From Tianweitania populi (lineage in GTDB: Bacteria; Pseudomonadota; Alphaproteobacteria; Rhizobiales; Rhizobiaceae), in assembly GCF_014652875.1 (NCBI RefSeq), contig NZ_BMZQ01000002.1:806001-870000 (forward strand): a stretch of 64,000 nucleotides of DNA, given 5' to 3'. This document shows positions 28,017 through 36,682 of the stretch, one piece after another; the stretch's first letter is position 1; every line of letters starts with the position of its first letter. The notes under the pieces were generated by a model. That model saw nothing but the letters and a program-made list of their open reading frames with translations. It was not told the origin of the DNA and did no database searches. Both the position numbers and the translations under genes were made by a program.

Positions 28017-28053
28017 CCGCACCAGATCTTTCGCCAACAGCGAGGAGATTTCA

Positions 28054-28725
28054 GTGCAGGCCGGCAATGCCCATTATCGTGTCGCGGAGGATATTCCTCC
28101 GGTGGTCCCGATCTTTCCGCTCTCGGCAGCGCTGTTGCTGCCGGGCGGACGCATGCCGCTGAACATTTTCGAACCGCGCTATCTCAAGATGATCGATGCC
28201 GCTTGTGGCGGAGACCGGCTGATCGGCATGATCCAGCCGAGCCTCGACGGCGCGACGCTTGGTAATGGCGAACCAAGCCTATGCGCGGTGGGGTGCCTTG
28301 GGCGCCTCGTGTCCTTTGCGGAAACAGGCGACGGCCGCTACCTCATCGGTCTGCAGGGCATCTGCCGTTTTCGGGTATCCGAGGAGATCGAGCACAAGGC
28401 GCCTTATCGCCTCTGCCGCATCGCGCCTTTTGTCAGCGACCTCAACGAGGACGCAGGCAGTGGCGAAATCGACCGGCCGGCCCTGCTCAAGACGCTGAAA
28501 GCCTATCTCGAAGTCAACGAGTTGGACGCGGATTGGGAAGGCGTGAGCCGCGCGGAAAACGCCACGCTGGTGAATGCGCTGTCCATGATGTCGCCTTATG
28601 GCGCGGCGGAAAAGCAGGCGCTGCTGGAAGCGCCGGATCTGCGCACCCGCGCCGATACGCTGATCGCAATCACGGAAATGGCCTTGGCCCGCTCGCGCGA
28701 CAGCTTTGGCTCAGGCCTGCAATGA
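28054..28725 (+). CDS. LON peptidase substrate-binding domain protein
   Basis: A 223-residue protein consisting of a LON N-terminal (substrate-binding) domain without ATPase or protease domains. Recognisable parts are VPIFPLSAALLLPGGRMPLNIFEPRYLKMI at the start and the CLGRLVSFAETGDGRYLIGLQGICRFRV barrel segment. Such stand-alone LON domains are widespread in alphaproteobacteria and their role is not established. GTG 28054 is preceded by GAGGAG at a good distance. The Trm112-like gene follows 21 bases later. Confidence 0.88.
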   Translation: MQAGNAHYRVAEDIPPVVPIFPLSAALLLPGGRMPLNIFEPRYLKMIDAACGGDRLIGMIQPSLDGATLGNGEPSLCAVGCLGRLVSFAETGDGRYLIGLQGICRFRVSEEIEHKAPYRLCRIAPFVSDLNEDAGSGEIDRPALLKTLKAYLEVNELDADWEGVSRAENATLVNALSMMSPYGAAEKQALLEAPDLRTRADTLIAITEMALARSRDSFGSGLQ

Positions 28726-28746
28726 GGGTGAGCCAGGTGGCTTTCC

Positions 28747-28968
28747 ATGGTTGATGAACCGGCGAACAATCCGTCGGCTTCGCGCCGTGTGGCAAAGCTT
28801 GATGTGCGTATGCTCGAGCTCCTGGCTTGCCCGGTGACCAAGGGCCTGCTGCGCTATGATGCCGAACATGAGGAACTGATTTCGCCCGGCGCACGGCTGG
28901 CTTATCCCGTACGCGACGGCATTCCGATCCTGCTGCAATCGGAAGCGCGGGTGATCGAACTCGACTGA
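28747..28968 (+). CDS. Trm112-like (UPF0434) small protein
   Basis: A 73-residue protein of the UPF0434/Trm112 fold: [25 protein letters not shown] then [15 protein letters not shown]. In eukaryotes Trm112 activates several methyltransferases; bacterial versions are small and less understood. Only one cysteine (ACPVTKG) remains of the usual zinc-site pairs, so metal binding is doubtful here. It follows the LON-domain gene and converges with dnaE2, with 6 bases between the stop codons. Confidence 0.85.
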   Translation: MVDEPANNPSASRRVAKLDVRMLELLACPVTKGLLRYDAEHEELISPGARLAYPVRDGIPILLQSEARVIELD

Positions 28969-28974
28969 GCCGCC

Positions 28975-31900
28975 TCATTGAAAGTTGCGGCCGCGCGGCA
29001 TGACCTTGGCCGACCGCTTGGCGAGTTCCTCGATATCTTCCTTGAACTCCGGCATGTCGCGCATGAGTTTGGCGACGCGTTTTTCAGAGTAGGGCCTGTT
29101 CGCGCTTTCGGGTAACGGCCGGCGCACATGGTCGCAATTGGCAAGGCCATGGATCGTGGGGCCATGTTCCGACAGTTCGGCCAGGCGCGGCGTCAGATCC
29201 TCGATCTTCTGCGCAATCACATGGATCACCTCGCCTTGATGCTGCAGCTTGCCTGAGACACGAATAAAACGGGCACCCAGCACGATCGGCCTGAATTTTT
29301 CGAACGTGTCTTTCCAGATGATGATGTTGGCGAGGCCTGTTTCGTCTTCCATCGACATGAAGATGACGCCCTTGGCCGAACCCGGCCGTTGACGCACCAG
29401 AACCAGACCCGCCACGGACACGAAACGGCCGCTCCGCGTCTTGCCGAGATCGGCGCAAGGCAGCGTGCGCTCGCGCATCAATCGACCCCGCAGGAAACTC
29501 ACCGGATGCGCCTTCAGCGACAAAGTGAGGGTGCGGTAGTCATGGATTACATGTTCGCCTAGTGGCATTTCAGGTAGCTGGGTTGGCGGTTCTAGCTCAC
29601 GCAGTTGAAGGCCGGCTTGGGTAAACAGCGGCAGCGTTTCGGGAGCAGTCCTAGCATCAAGTGCGCGTGCGGCCCATAAAGCGGCACGGCGGTCGAGCCC
29701 AATCGAGCGAAACGCGTCGGCTTCGGCCAAACGCACGATCGTGGATGGGGACAGACCGGTTTTCAGCCATAGATCGCGCACCGACGAAAAGCCTGAACCG
29801 CGAGCGGCAACCAGTTTTTCAAGCTCTGCCTGACTCAGCCCTTTCACCTGGCGGAAGCCGAGCCGCACCGCATGGCGGCTCTTTATGACTCCGCGCATGG
29901 AGCGATGCCGGTAGGCAATATGATCAGGCCGAAATGCTGCTTGTTCCAATGTGCAGTCCCAATCGGAATGGTTGATGTCCACCTCGCGAATATCCAGACC
30001 ATGTTCGCGTGCATCCCGTACCAGCTGAGCCGGAGCATAGAAGCCCATTGGTTGTGCATTCAGAATCGCTGCGCAAAACACATCGGGATAATAAGTCTTG
30101 AACCAGCAGGAGGCATAAACCAGTAGGGCAAAGGACGCGGCGTGGCTTTCGGGAAAGCCGTACTCGCCAAAACCTTCGATCTGGCGGAAGCAGCGTACGG
30201 CAAAATCGCGCGGATAGCCGTTGTCGACCATGCCATCGATCAACTCGTTTTCCAGCTGCGAGATGATGCCGACGCGCCGGAATGTCGCCATGGCTCGGCG
30301 CATCTTATCGGCCTTCTGCGGTGAGAATCTGCCGCATTCTATTGCGATTCTCATTGCCTGTTCTTGGAAAAGCGGAACGCCAAGTGTTTTGCCGAGGATC
30401 GCTTTCAGTTGCGGCTTGATGTAGTCGACCTCTTCCTTGCCCTCACGGCGCCGCAGGTAAGGGTGAACCATATCGCCTTGGATCGGGCCTGGGCGCACGA
30501 TCGCAACCTCGATCACCAAATCGTAGAATTCCTTTGGCTTAAGTCTGGGCAGCATCGACATTTGCGCACGGCTCTCGATCTGGAAGACGCCCAGCGTGTC
30601 GGCCCGGCAGATCATGTCATAGACGTCCTTCTCGCCTTCCCGGATGGTTGCAAGGCTATGAACCACCTCGTCTGGATAGTGCGCGCCAAGCAAATCGAAG
30701 CAGCGGCGAAGGCAGGACAGCATGCCTAGCGCTAAGATATCGACTTTGAACAAGCCGATGGAATCCAGATCTTCCTTGTCCCATTCGATCATCTTTCGAT
30801 CGGGCATTGCCGTCTTCATGATGGGAACGATCTCGTCGAGTCGATCACGCGTAATGACGAAACCGCCAACATGTTGGCTTAAATGACGAGGAAACCCCTG
30901 GATCGCATTGGCGCAGTCAAAGAATTGGCGTGTCAGCGGGTCATTCATCTTGAGGCCTGCTACTTCAGCCTCCTGCTGTCCAAGAGCTTTCTGTCCCCAA
31001 CGCCATGTGGATGCGGACAAGGCAGCAATCGTGTCTTCGGAGAAGCCGAGCGCTTTGCCGACTTCCCGCATGGCTGAGCGTGATCGATAAGAAATTACAG
31101 CCGCAGCGAGGGCAGTATTTTTATAGCTGTATTTCTTGTAAATATATTGGATCACGACTTCCCGCTTCTCATGTTCGAAGTCGACGTCGATATCCGGTGG
31201 CTCGCAGCGCTCTTCAGAAATGAAGCGCTCGAACAGAGTTTCCATTCGATGTGGCCCGATATCAGTGATGTTTAGGCAATAGCAGATCAATGAGTTGGCG
31301 GCTGAACCACGCCCTTGGCATAGAATTTTTTGAGAGCGCGCGTAACGAACGATATCGTGGACTGTTAAAAAGTAACCAGCATAGTCAAGCTTCGCCACCA
31401 AGGCGAGTTCCTTGCGCAGCGTTTCCAAAAGCTGGTCATCAGGAGAGACAAAGCGTTGCTTTGCTCCTTCCCAGGTTAGACGTTCCAGCTCTTCTTGTGC
31501 TGTTGCGCCAGCGCGTGTCGATTCAACGGGGTAGTTGTGTTTAAGTTCTTTAAGAGAAAATTTTAACGTGCCTGCAAAGCGCTGCGTCTCAGCTAATGCA
31601 TTATCGTAGCCGGAAAATAGTTTTGCCAGCTGCGATGGCGACTTTAGATAGCGTTCCGAATTGGCTTGGCGGGCTAATCCGATTTCCGCAATTGGGCGGT
31701 TGAGGCGAATGGCAGTGACGACATCCTGCAGTTCCCGAAACTCTGGTCGATGGTATAGGACGTCGTTGACTGCCATCAACGGTAGGCCGGAATGCTTTGC
31801 GAAGGCGGCAGTTTGCGCCAACCGGAAAGCGTGGTCGCCTCCATATGTAGGCGCAAAAGCCACCCAGACTGAGCGGCCGAAGTGTCGGTAAAGATCTTTG

Positions 31901-32343
31901 AGAAAGCTGAGCGTTTCCTGCTCCTTCGCATAAGGATCAGCCAGAACGGCAAGAGAGATGTCCTCTCCCCATTCAAAAAGATCGCTTCGGTAAAGGTGTG
32001 ATGCACCTTTTTCGCTTTCTTCCCGCAGGTTGGCCTGGCTAAGAAGCCGACAAAGATTTCCCCAACCTTTACGATTTTGCGGATAGGCCAGAACATCTGG
32101 CGTGCCGTCGCAGAACACCAGCCGGCTACCGGGATGAAACGAAAACCCGTTCGTTTTCGCCATGTTCCAGGCGCGTACAACACCAGCCACCGTGTTGCGA
32201 TCAGCAAGGCCAATGGCCTTGTAGCCAAGCTCCAACGCGCCGCCGACCATCTGCTCGGGCGAGGCCGCGCCATGCAGAAAGGAGTAGTTCGACTGAACCG
32301 CAAATTCGGTATAGGCCGTTTCAGGTTTTCTCACGAGGTTCAT
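28975..32343 (-). CDS. dnaE2: Error-prone DNA polymerase DnaE2 (ImuC)
   Basis: A 1122-residue C-family polymerase that performs SOS translesion synthesis with ImuA and ImuB. It has an N-terminal PHP domain (YSFLHGAASPEQMV; ADRNTVAGVVRAW), the palm motif CQGRGSAANSLICYCL and the catalytic aspartates in PDIDVDFEH, then VDILALGMLSCL, the beta-binding region and a C-terminal OB fold (VSVAGLVLVRQRPGSAKGVIFMSMEDETG). The start overlaps the imuB stop by 4 bases. The part encoding the N-terminal half (about 30.9-32.3 kb) is markedly lower in GC than the rest of the gene. Confidence 0.96.
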   Translation of the reverse strand: MNLVRKPETAYTEFAVQSNYSFLHGAASPEQMVGGALELGYKAIGLADRNTVAGVVRAWNMAKTNGFSFHPGSRLVFCDGTPDVLAYPQNRKGWGNLCRLLSQANLREESEKGASHLYRSDLFEWGEDISLAVLADPYAKEQETLSFLKDLYRHFGRSVWVAFAPTYGGDHAFRLAQTAAFAKHSGLPLMAVNDVLYHRPEFRELQDVVTAIRLNRPIAEIGLARQANSERYLKSPSQLAKLFSGYDNALAETQRFAGTLKFSLKELKHNYPVESTRAGATAQEELERLTWEGAKQRFVSPDDQLLETLRKELALVAKLDYAGYFLTVHDIVRYARSQKILCQGRGSAANSLICYCLNITDIGPHRMETLFERFISEERCEPPDIDVDFEHEKREVVIQYIYKKYSYKNTALAAAVISYRSRSAMREVGKALGFSEDTIAALSASTWRWGQKALGQQEAEVAGLKMNDPLTRQFFDCANAIQGFPRHLSQHVGGFVITRDRLDEIVPIMKTAMPDRKMIEWDKEDLDSIGLFKVDILALGMLSCLRRCFDLLGAHYPDEVVHSLATIREGEKDVYDMICRADTLGVFQIESRAQMSMLPRLKPKEFYDLVIEVAIVRPGPIQGDMVHPYLRRREGKEEVDYIKPQLKAILGKTLGVPLFQEQAMRIAIECGRFSPQKADKMRRAMATFRRVGIISQLENELIDGMVDNGYPRDFAVRCFRQIEGFGEYGFPESHAASFALLVYASCWFKTYYPDVFCAAILNAQPMGFYAPAQLVRDAREHGLDIREVDINHSDWDCTLEQAAFRPDHIAYRHRSMRGVIKSRHAVRLGFRQVKGLSQAELEKLVAARGSGFSSVRDLWLKTGLSPSTIVRLAEADAFRSIGLDRRAALWAARALDARTAPETLPLFTQAGLQLRELEPPTQLPEMPLGEHVIHDYRTLTLSLKAHPVSFLRGRLMRERTLPCADLGKTRSGRFVSVAGLVLVRQRPGSAKGVIFMSMEDETGLANIIIWKDTFEKFRPIVLGARFIRVSGKLQHQGEVIHVIAQKIEDLTPRLAELSEHGPTIHGLANCDHVRRPLPESANRPYSEKRVAKLMRDMPEFKEDIEELAKRSAKVMPRGRNFQ

Positions 32344-34070
32344 GCAAAGATCCCATGCATGTACCAGCGCGGTAGAGGCGGAGAAGCCAAGCGCAAATCA
32401 TCCTCGTTCTCCGTTGCAGGGTTTGTCGGCTGAGCTATTTTGCTTTCTATGCGCCGTGCTTCTTCATCGGCTTTTTCCTTCATCAAGGGCGCCAGTCGCG
32501 GCTCGCCTTCGTAAAGGCCTTCTCGAAACAGCCAGTAGCGATAACCCTCGCCGTCTTCGACACGGTAATAATCACGCGTTTCTCCTGTTTCGTCGCGCCA
32601 CCATTCCGGTGTCAGCCGTTCCGGGCCTTCTGCGCGGACGATGCGGTGATGCATGCGGCGCCAACGGAAATGCGCCGGCGGTCCTTCTGGTATCTCTGCT
32701 GTGACTTCAACCGGTTCGGGCATTCTGAGGAGACGTAAAGGACGCGAAAAGGTGGAACGAGGGCCGCTCTCCTTCTCCTTACCTATAAGGGCTGTACCCG
32801 GTACGTGGGCAACAGCCCGTTCGGGTATATGGCTCGCAACTTCCATAGGGTGGACAACCACTTGCCGCCCTAGCCTTGCTTCTACCCGGTCAGCCAGAAG
32901 CGCGATGTTTTGCACTTCGCTATTGCCTTCTTCAATCATGTCATTCTGGACTTCGACATAGGGCTGAGCTGTTAGAACGGACAAGCGCAGGAGGTCGAAG
33001 CCATAGCCGGTATCCAGTTTTTCACTGACGGCAGCGAGTTTCTCGTGGAACAGAAGTTGGATCAGCTTTGCCTCGCGTAAGGGGCGGGCGGTATGAACAC
33101 GCAGGCAAAATACTGTGCCATCGACACGAAATAGTGCCAGTTCCAGGGATGTTACGCCTTCACCTCGCGCGGCCAAAGCGGGCTGCAGGGATGTAGACAA
33201 GGTAAGCACAAGCTGTTCGATGTCTTCCAGCGTGCCGATCGGTTCAAAGAAGCGGCGTTCGGCTGACAGGCTGGGAACAGCGCGACGAGGTCTAATGGAT
33301 TCGTCCACCCGGCCCACGGCTTGGTCGAGGCGCAAAAGAAGGTCCTTGCCGAAGCGTTTGGCGAGTGGAGCACGGGGAGCGGATAAAACCGCGCCCACTA
33401 CGCGCAGGCCTACGCTTTCCAAGCCTTGGCATGTATCAGGCGCAAGTCGCAAGGCAGACAACGGATAAGGTGCCAATGTCTCTGCCTCGGCGCCTTCGGC
33501 AATGATGGCGCCTGACTGAAAGTGAGCCAGCGCATAGGCTGCGCCGGGCGTTGCGGCGAGACCGGCTCGGACATCAAAGCCTTGGCCACGCATTCGCTTT
33601 AGTACATCCGCCATAAGAGCAGCTTCGCCGCCGAACAGATGCGCGCAGCCGGTGATGTCGAGATAAAGCCCGTCCGGCCAATCCATCGCAACGAGCGGCG
33701 TGTAGCGATCGCACCAGTCGGCCAGGGCTTCCAGCAGACGACGATCTGCTTCTGGATCCTCTTCAACGATATCGAGATCGGGATGCATCGCCCGTGCCTC
33801 GGCAATGCCTTGCCCAAGACGCAGCCTAGACTTCTCCGCCACAGGATCGAGCGCCGCAATGCGTTGTGCATTGTCCTGTCGACGGCTAACCACCAGCGGC
33901 GCGCCGCTCGGGCGCTGGGAAGCCCATGACTTTCCCAGGCGCTGGCGCCAAATCCTGTCGGTCAACAGATAAGGAAACCACAGAGCCAGGAACCGTTGGG
34001 TAAGCACGGGACGGCCGGTTTGCTGCTTGGTTCGAGAGAGGGTCGTTGCGCAGTTGGAGACGGCGTTCAT
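32340..34070 (-). CDS. imuB: Y-family polymerase-like protein ImuB
   Basis: A 576-residue adapter of the ImuABC mutasome, Y-family in fold but thought catalytically inactive; it links DnaE2 to the beta clamp. The core is recognisable from RFLALWFPYLLTDRI, the DGLYLDITGCAHLFGGE strand and the little-finger-like region near 290-400. In the first motif the catalytic aspartate of true Y-family enzymes is absent (ALWFPYLLTDR in place of the FxxVD pattern). The imuA gene overlaps its 5' end by up to 185 bases. GTG 34007 (VLTQRFLALWF) may be the real start, which would leave 122 bases of overlap. Confidence 0.93.
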   Translation of the reverse strand: MNAVSNCATTLSRTKQQTGRPVLTQRFLALWFPYLLTDRIWRQRLGKSWASQRPSGAPLVVSRRQDNAQRIAALDPVAEKSRLRLGQGIAEARAMHPDLDIVEEDPEADRRLLEALADWCDRYTPLVAMDWPDGLYLDITGCAHLFGGEAALMADVLKRMRGQGFDVRAGLAATPGAAYALAHFQSGAIIAEGAEAETLAPYPLSALRLAPDTCQGLESVGLRVVGAVLSAPRAPLAKRFGKDLLLRLDQAVGRVDESIRPRRAVPSLSAERRFFEPIGTLEDIEQLVLTLSTSLQPALAARGEGVTSLELALFRVDGTVFCLRVHTARPLREAKLIQLLFHEKLAAVSEKLDTGYGFDLLRLSVLTAQPYVEVQNDMIEEGNSEVQNIALLADRVEARLGRQVVVHPMEVASHIPERAVAHVPGTALIGKEKESGPRSTFSRPLRLLRMPEPVEVTAEIPEGPPAHFRWRRMHHRIVRAEGPERLTPEWWRDETGETRDYYRVEDGEGYRYWLFREGLYEGEPRLAPLMKEKADEEARRIESKIAQPTNPATENEDDLRLASPPLPRWYMHGIFA

Positions 34071-34869
34071 GAGGGTTCCATTCCAGCGTGAAAGTGCCTG
34101 GACGTGCGATGCGGCTTTTGGCGACGGTCAGTTCCAAGCCCGGCGGCCCAAGCGAGCCTCGCAAGGGACCATCAAGCGTTTGCCTGAGAGCCGCGGGCGC
34201 AGGGGAAACAAGCAGCCTGACGGGTGCGGCGGTGGGTGTTTGTTCGGCTGATTGGCGCAGCAGGAACACCGGCCGACCGGCCGCTTGCGCCCGGCGATGC
34301 AGCCTTCGCGTGGCAGTCAGGTCCAGCATGCGGGGATTGCCGCGCAATTCCAGGATCACGCCGGCTAGATCCGGCAGCCTTGCCGCTTCCTCGCCGATCC
34401 ACAGCGTGTCGCCGAGCTTGGGCGCTTCGGCAAAAAGAAGGCGCTGCGGCGCGATGCCGAAAGTTTCGCGGATGCCTGCGGCATAAGGCAGGCCGCCTTC
34501 GGAAAAAGCTTCCGTCGTGCCCAACCACAAAAGCGGCAGATGCTTTTGGGGCTCGCGCTGCAGGAGCCTGGAACCGAGCGCCAGAACAAAGGCCGCTGCG
34601 GCTCCGGCGGCGCGTGCGGTCGGCGCGTGGATTTCCGTGAGCGCACCCAAAGGCAAACCGCCGCCGAGCAGGGCATCGAGCGGCTCCACATGGCTCGGAA
34701 GAAGATCGCCATCCGGCAGACCCCGTCCGCTGCGCCGCATGAGGATGCCGTCGGCCGTTTGCCCGTCAGCTGAAGGCGCGGCCAAGCGCTCCGGCAAAAC
34801 GCCTTCGATCCTGGCAATCTCATGACGCAAGGCGCAAAGCCTTTCCTGCGCCAAGGCTGATACCGCCAT
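33886..34869 (-). CDS. imuA: SOS mutagenesis protein ImuA
   Basis: A 327-residue RecA-like fold protein, first gene of the LexA-controlled imuA-imuB-dnaE2 operon. The pattern LDALLGGGLPLGALTEIHAPTARAAGAAAAFVLALGSRLL matches the RecA/ImuA core with a degenerate Walker A. Later parts include VILELRGNPRMLDLTATRRLHRRAQAAGRPVFLLRQSAE and an extended C terminus whose codons overlap the imuB start in another frame. The SOS box lies 24-38 bases upstream of ATG 34869. The role is to support DnaE2-dependent translesion synthesis. Confidence 0.92.
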   Translation of the reverse strand: MAVSALAQERLCALRHEIARIEGVLPERLAAPSADGQTADGILMRRSGRGLPDGDLLPSHVEPLDALLGGGLPLGALTEIHAPTARAAGAAAAFVLALGSRLLQREPQKHLPLLWLGTTEAFSEGGLPYAAGIRETFGIAPQRLLFAEAPKLGDTLWIGEEAARLPDLAGVILELRGNPRMLDLTATRRLHRRAQAAGRPVFLLRQSAEQTPTAAPVRLLVSPAPAALRQTLDGPLRGSLGPPGLELTVAKSRIARPGTFTLEWNPHERRLQLRNDPLSNQAANRPSRAYPTVPGSVVSLSVDRQDLAPAPGKVMGFPAPERRAAGG

Positions 34870-34892
34870 GACGTTCCACTCCGGTCGAGTTC

Positions 34893-34907
34893 GTTCCTGT
34901 TATGTTC
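34893..34907. promoter_or_regulatory. SOS box (LexA operator) before imuA
   Basis: GTTCCTGTTATGTTC has the exact alphaproteobacterial LexA pattern GTTC-N7-GTTC (GTTC at 34893-34896 and 34904-34907). It lies just upstream of imuA, where LexA repression is established for this operon in related bacteria. Confidence 0.9.
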
Positions 34908-35049
34908 TTATAGATTCCTGAGGGTGCTCTGAGAGTCAAGCACGCTCTGGAGAATTTATTCCTGACGCTGCGGCCGTAAGGGATGCCAATGCGAAAGCTC
35001 TCGAAAGCCGCTGTTTGACGCTCTATATGAGCCGGCCTAAGGAGACCGA

Positions 35050-35472
35050 ATGGCTCGTCTTTATCAAACCCGGCAATGGCATGATCAGTTTTCGCCCTCG
35101 ATCGAGGAGTTCGAGCTGCTGGCGCTGGAAACCTATGCCCATCTGCCGGAAGAGTTTCGCAAGCTAACCGGCGACATCATCATCCAGATCGCGGAATTTC
35201 CGACCGAAGAGATCATGGACGATCTGGCGCTGGAAACGCCGTTCGACCTGCTCGGCCTGTTTGAAGGCCGTGGCATTGCCGAGCGCTGGACGCCGCAAAC
35301 CGGCGAGGAACCGAACAAGATCACACTCTATCGCCGCGCGATCCTCGATTACTGGTCGGAAAACGAGGAAACGCTGGGCGACATCGTCAGCCACGTGCTG
35401 ATCCACGAAGTCGGCCACCATTTCGGCCTGTCGGACGACGACATGGAAAAAATCGAGGAAGCGGCGGAATAG
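35050..35472 (+). CDS. Metallopeptidase family protein (zincin-like, HExxH)
   Basis: A 140-residue compact protein of the minimal zincin-like metallopeptidase family. The HEVGHH motif at residues 119-124 followed by FGLSDDDME gives the zinc-binding HExxH and downstream acid. The N-terminal part is helical (FELLALETYAHLPEEFRKL), with the strand NKITLYRRAILDY before the active site. Substrates of this family are not established. ATG 35050 follows AAGGAG. Single gene, convergent with the DUF1737 gene. Confidence 0.88.
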   Translation: MARLYQTRQWHDQFSPSIEEFELLALETYAHLPEEFRKLTGDIIIQIAEFPTEEIMDDLALETPFDLLGLFEGRGIAERWTPQTGEEPNKITLYRRAILDYWSENEETLGDIVSHVLIHEVGHHFGLSDDDMEKIEEAAE

Positions 35473-35475
35473 GGC

Positions 35476-35682
35476 CTACTGTTCGCCGAGCTTCATGTCG
35501 GGATGGTAGTCCTTGCCAGCCACCTCCTTCACTACGGCCTGGCCGCAGCGCATGGTGCCGGTTGCGGCATCGAAGGCGTAGGTCGGGCTGCCGGAGAGTT
35601 CCCAGCCCTTGTTCAGCGCTGCTGTTACCTTGTGGCAGAAGCTCGAATCATCGGGGCCTGACAGGAAGCGGTAGAGTTTCAT
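35476..35682 (-). CDS. DUF1737 domain small protein
   Basis: A 68-residue protein recognised as DUF1737: MKLYRFLSGPDDSSFCHKVTA, then ALNKGWELSGSPTYAFDAATGTMRCGQAVVKEV. The pattern of a long helix and small beta hairpin is typical of this alphaproteobacterial family of unknown function. It lies 12 bases after the HpcH/HpaI gene in the same direction and is probably cotranscribed with it. Confidence 0.85.
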   Translation of the reverse strand: MKLYRFLSGPDDSSFCHKVTAALNKGWELSGSPTYAFDAATGTMRCGQAVVKEVAGKDYHPDMKLGEQ

Positions 35683-35694
35683 CGCTGTAATCCT

Positions 35695-36552
35695 TCAAAG
35701 ACGCGCGGCCAGAAGCTTTTCAGCTTGCGCGAGATGCAGCCGCTCGATCATGCGGCCGTTGATCTGAATGACGCCTTGGGCAGGATCGGCAGCGAACGCT
35801 TGGACGATGGCTTCCGCTTCCGCCACATCCTCCTCGCTTGGTGCGAAAGCGCGGTTGGCAGGCTCGATTTGTGCTGGATGGATCAGCGTCTTGCCGTCGA
35901 AACCCATGTTGCGGCCTTCGCTGCACTCGGCAGAAAAGGCATCGAGATCGCGGAAATCATTGCTGACGCCATCAAGCACGGTGAGGTTTCCTGCCCGCGC
36001 CGCCATCACCATCTGTGAAAGAGCCGGCATGAGATAGCGGCGATCCGGCGTCATGCGGATGCCGGTGTCCTTGGCGAGATCGTTGGTGCCGGCCACCAGG
36101 CAAGCAAGGCGCGCGGCACGATCGCGTCCGAGCGCGGCAATGGCGCCGATATTCATCATCGCCTTCGGTGTTTCGATCATCGCCCAGAGCCGGATGCGCT
36201 TGGGCGCGTCACCCTCGTCCAGCGCGTCGTCGGTCTCGAGGATGTCGCGCGGGGAATCGACCTTGGGCAGGAGAATGGCGTTGGGCTTGCAGGCTTTTGC
36301 AGCTGCCAGATCGTCAGCGCCCCATTCCGTAGACATCGCATTGATGCGGATGATCAGGCGTTTGTCCGGCCGCTTCTCGAAGAACCGGGCGAGGTTGTTT
36401 CGCGCCGTTGCCTTTTGATCTGGCGCAACGGCATCTTCCAGATCGAGGATGATCGCGTCGGCGGCGAGATCGGCGATCTTGGCCAGCGCTTTCTGGTTGG
36501 CAGCCGGCACATAAAGCACGGAGCGGGTGGGATGCGGGGTGGTCATACCCAT
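35695..36552 (-). CDS. HpcH/HpaI aldolase / citrate lyase beta-like (CoA ester lyase)
   Basis: A 285-residue TIM-barrel lyase of the CitE/malyl-CoA lyase group. Visible motifs are RSVLYVPAANQKALAKIADL, IILDLEDAVAPDQK with the metal-binding acids, RINAMSTEWGADDLAA and the LWAMIETPKAMMNIGAIA block with the conserved Glu. The C terminus KTLIHPAQIEPANRAFAPSEE is the usual CoA-binding end. Likely substrates are malyl- or citramalyl-CoA-type thioesters, but specificity cannot be told. Starts at ATG 36552 or 36546. Divergent from the FAD oxidoreductase gene. Confidence 0.88.
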   Translation of the reverse strand: MGMTTPHPTRSVLYVPAANQKALAKIADLAADAIILDLEDAVAPDQKATARNNLARFFEKRPDKRLIIRINAMSTEWGADDLAAAKACKPNAILLPKVDSPRDILETDDALDEGDAPKRIRLWAMIETPKAMMNIGAIAALGRDRAARLACLVAGTNDLAKDTGIRMTPDRRYLMPALSQMVMAARAGNLTVLDGVSNDFRDLDAFSAECSEGRNMGFDGKTLIHPAQIEPANRAFAPSEEDVAEAEAIVQAFAADPAQGVIQINGRMIERLHLAQAEKLLAARL

Positions 36553-36682
36553 TCATTGCCGGGCCTCAGTGAACGCGCAAGAGCTTATCGGACTTTGTGC
36601 TGAGGCCAGTGGCGCAAATGCCGCTTGCGCAGGGCGCATGAACCTGATTGCGTTCGCCCGCTTTCACGGAACGAACATCCTC

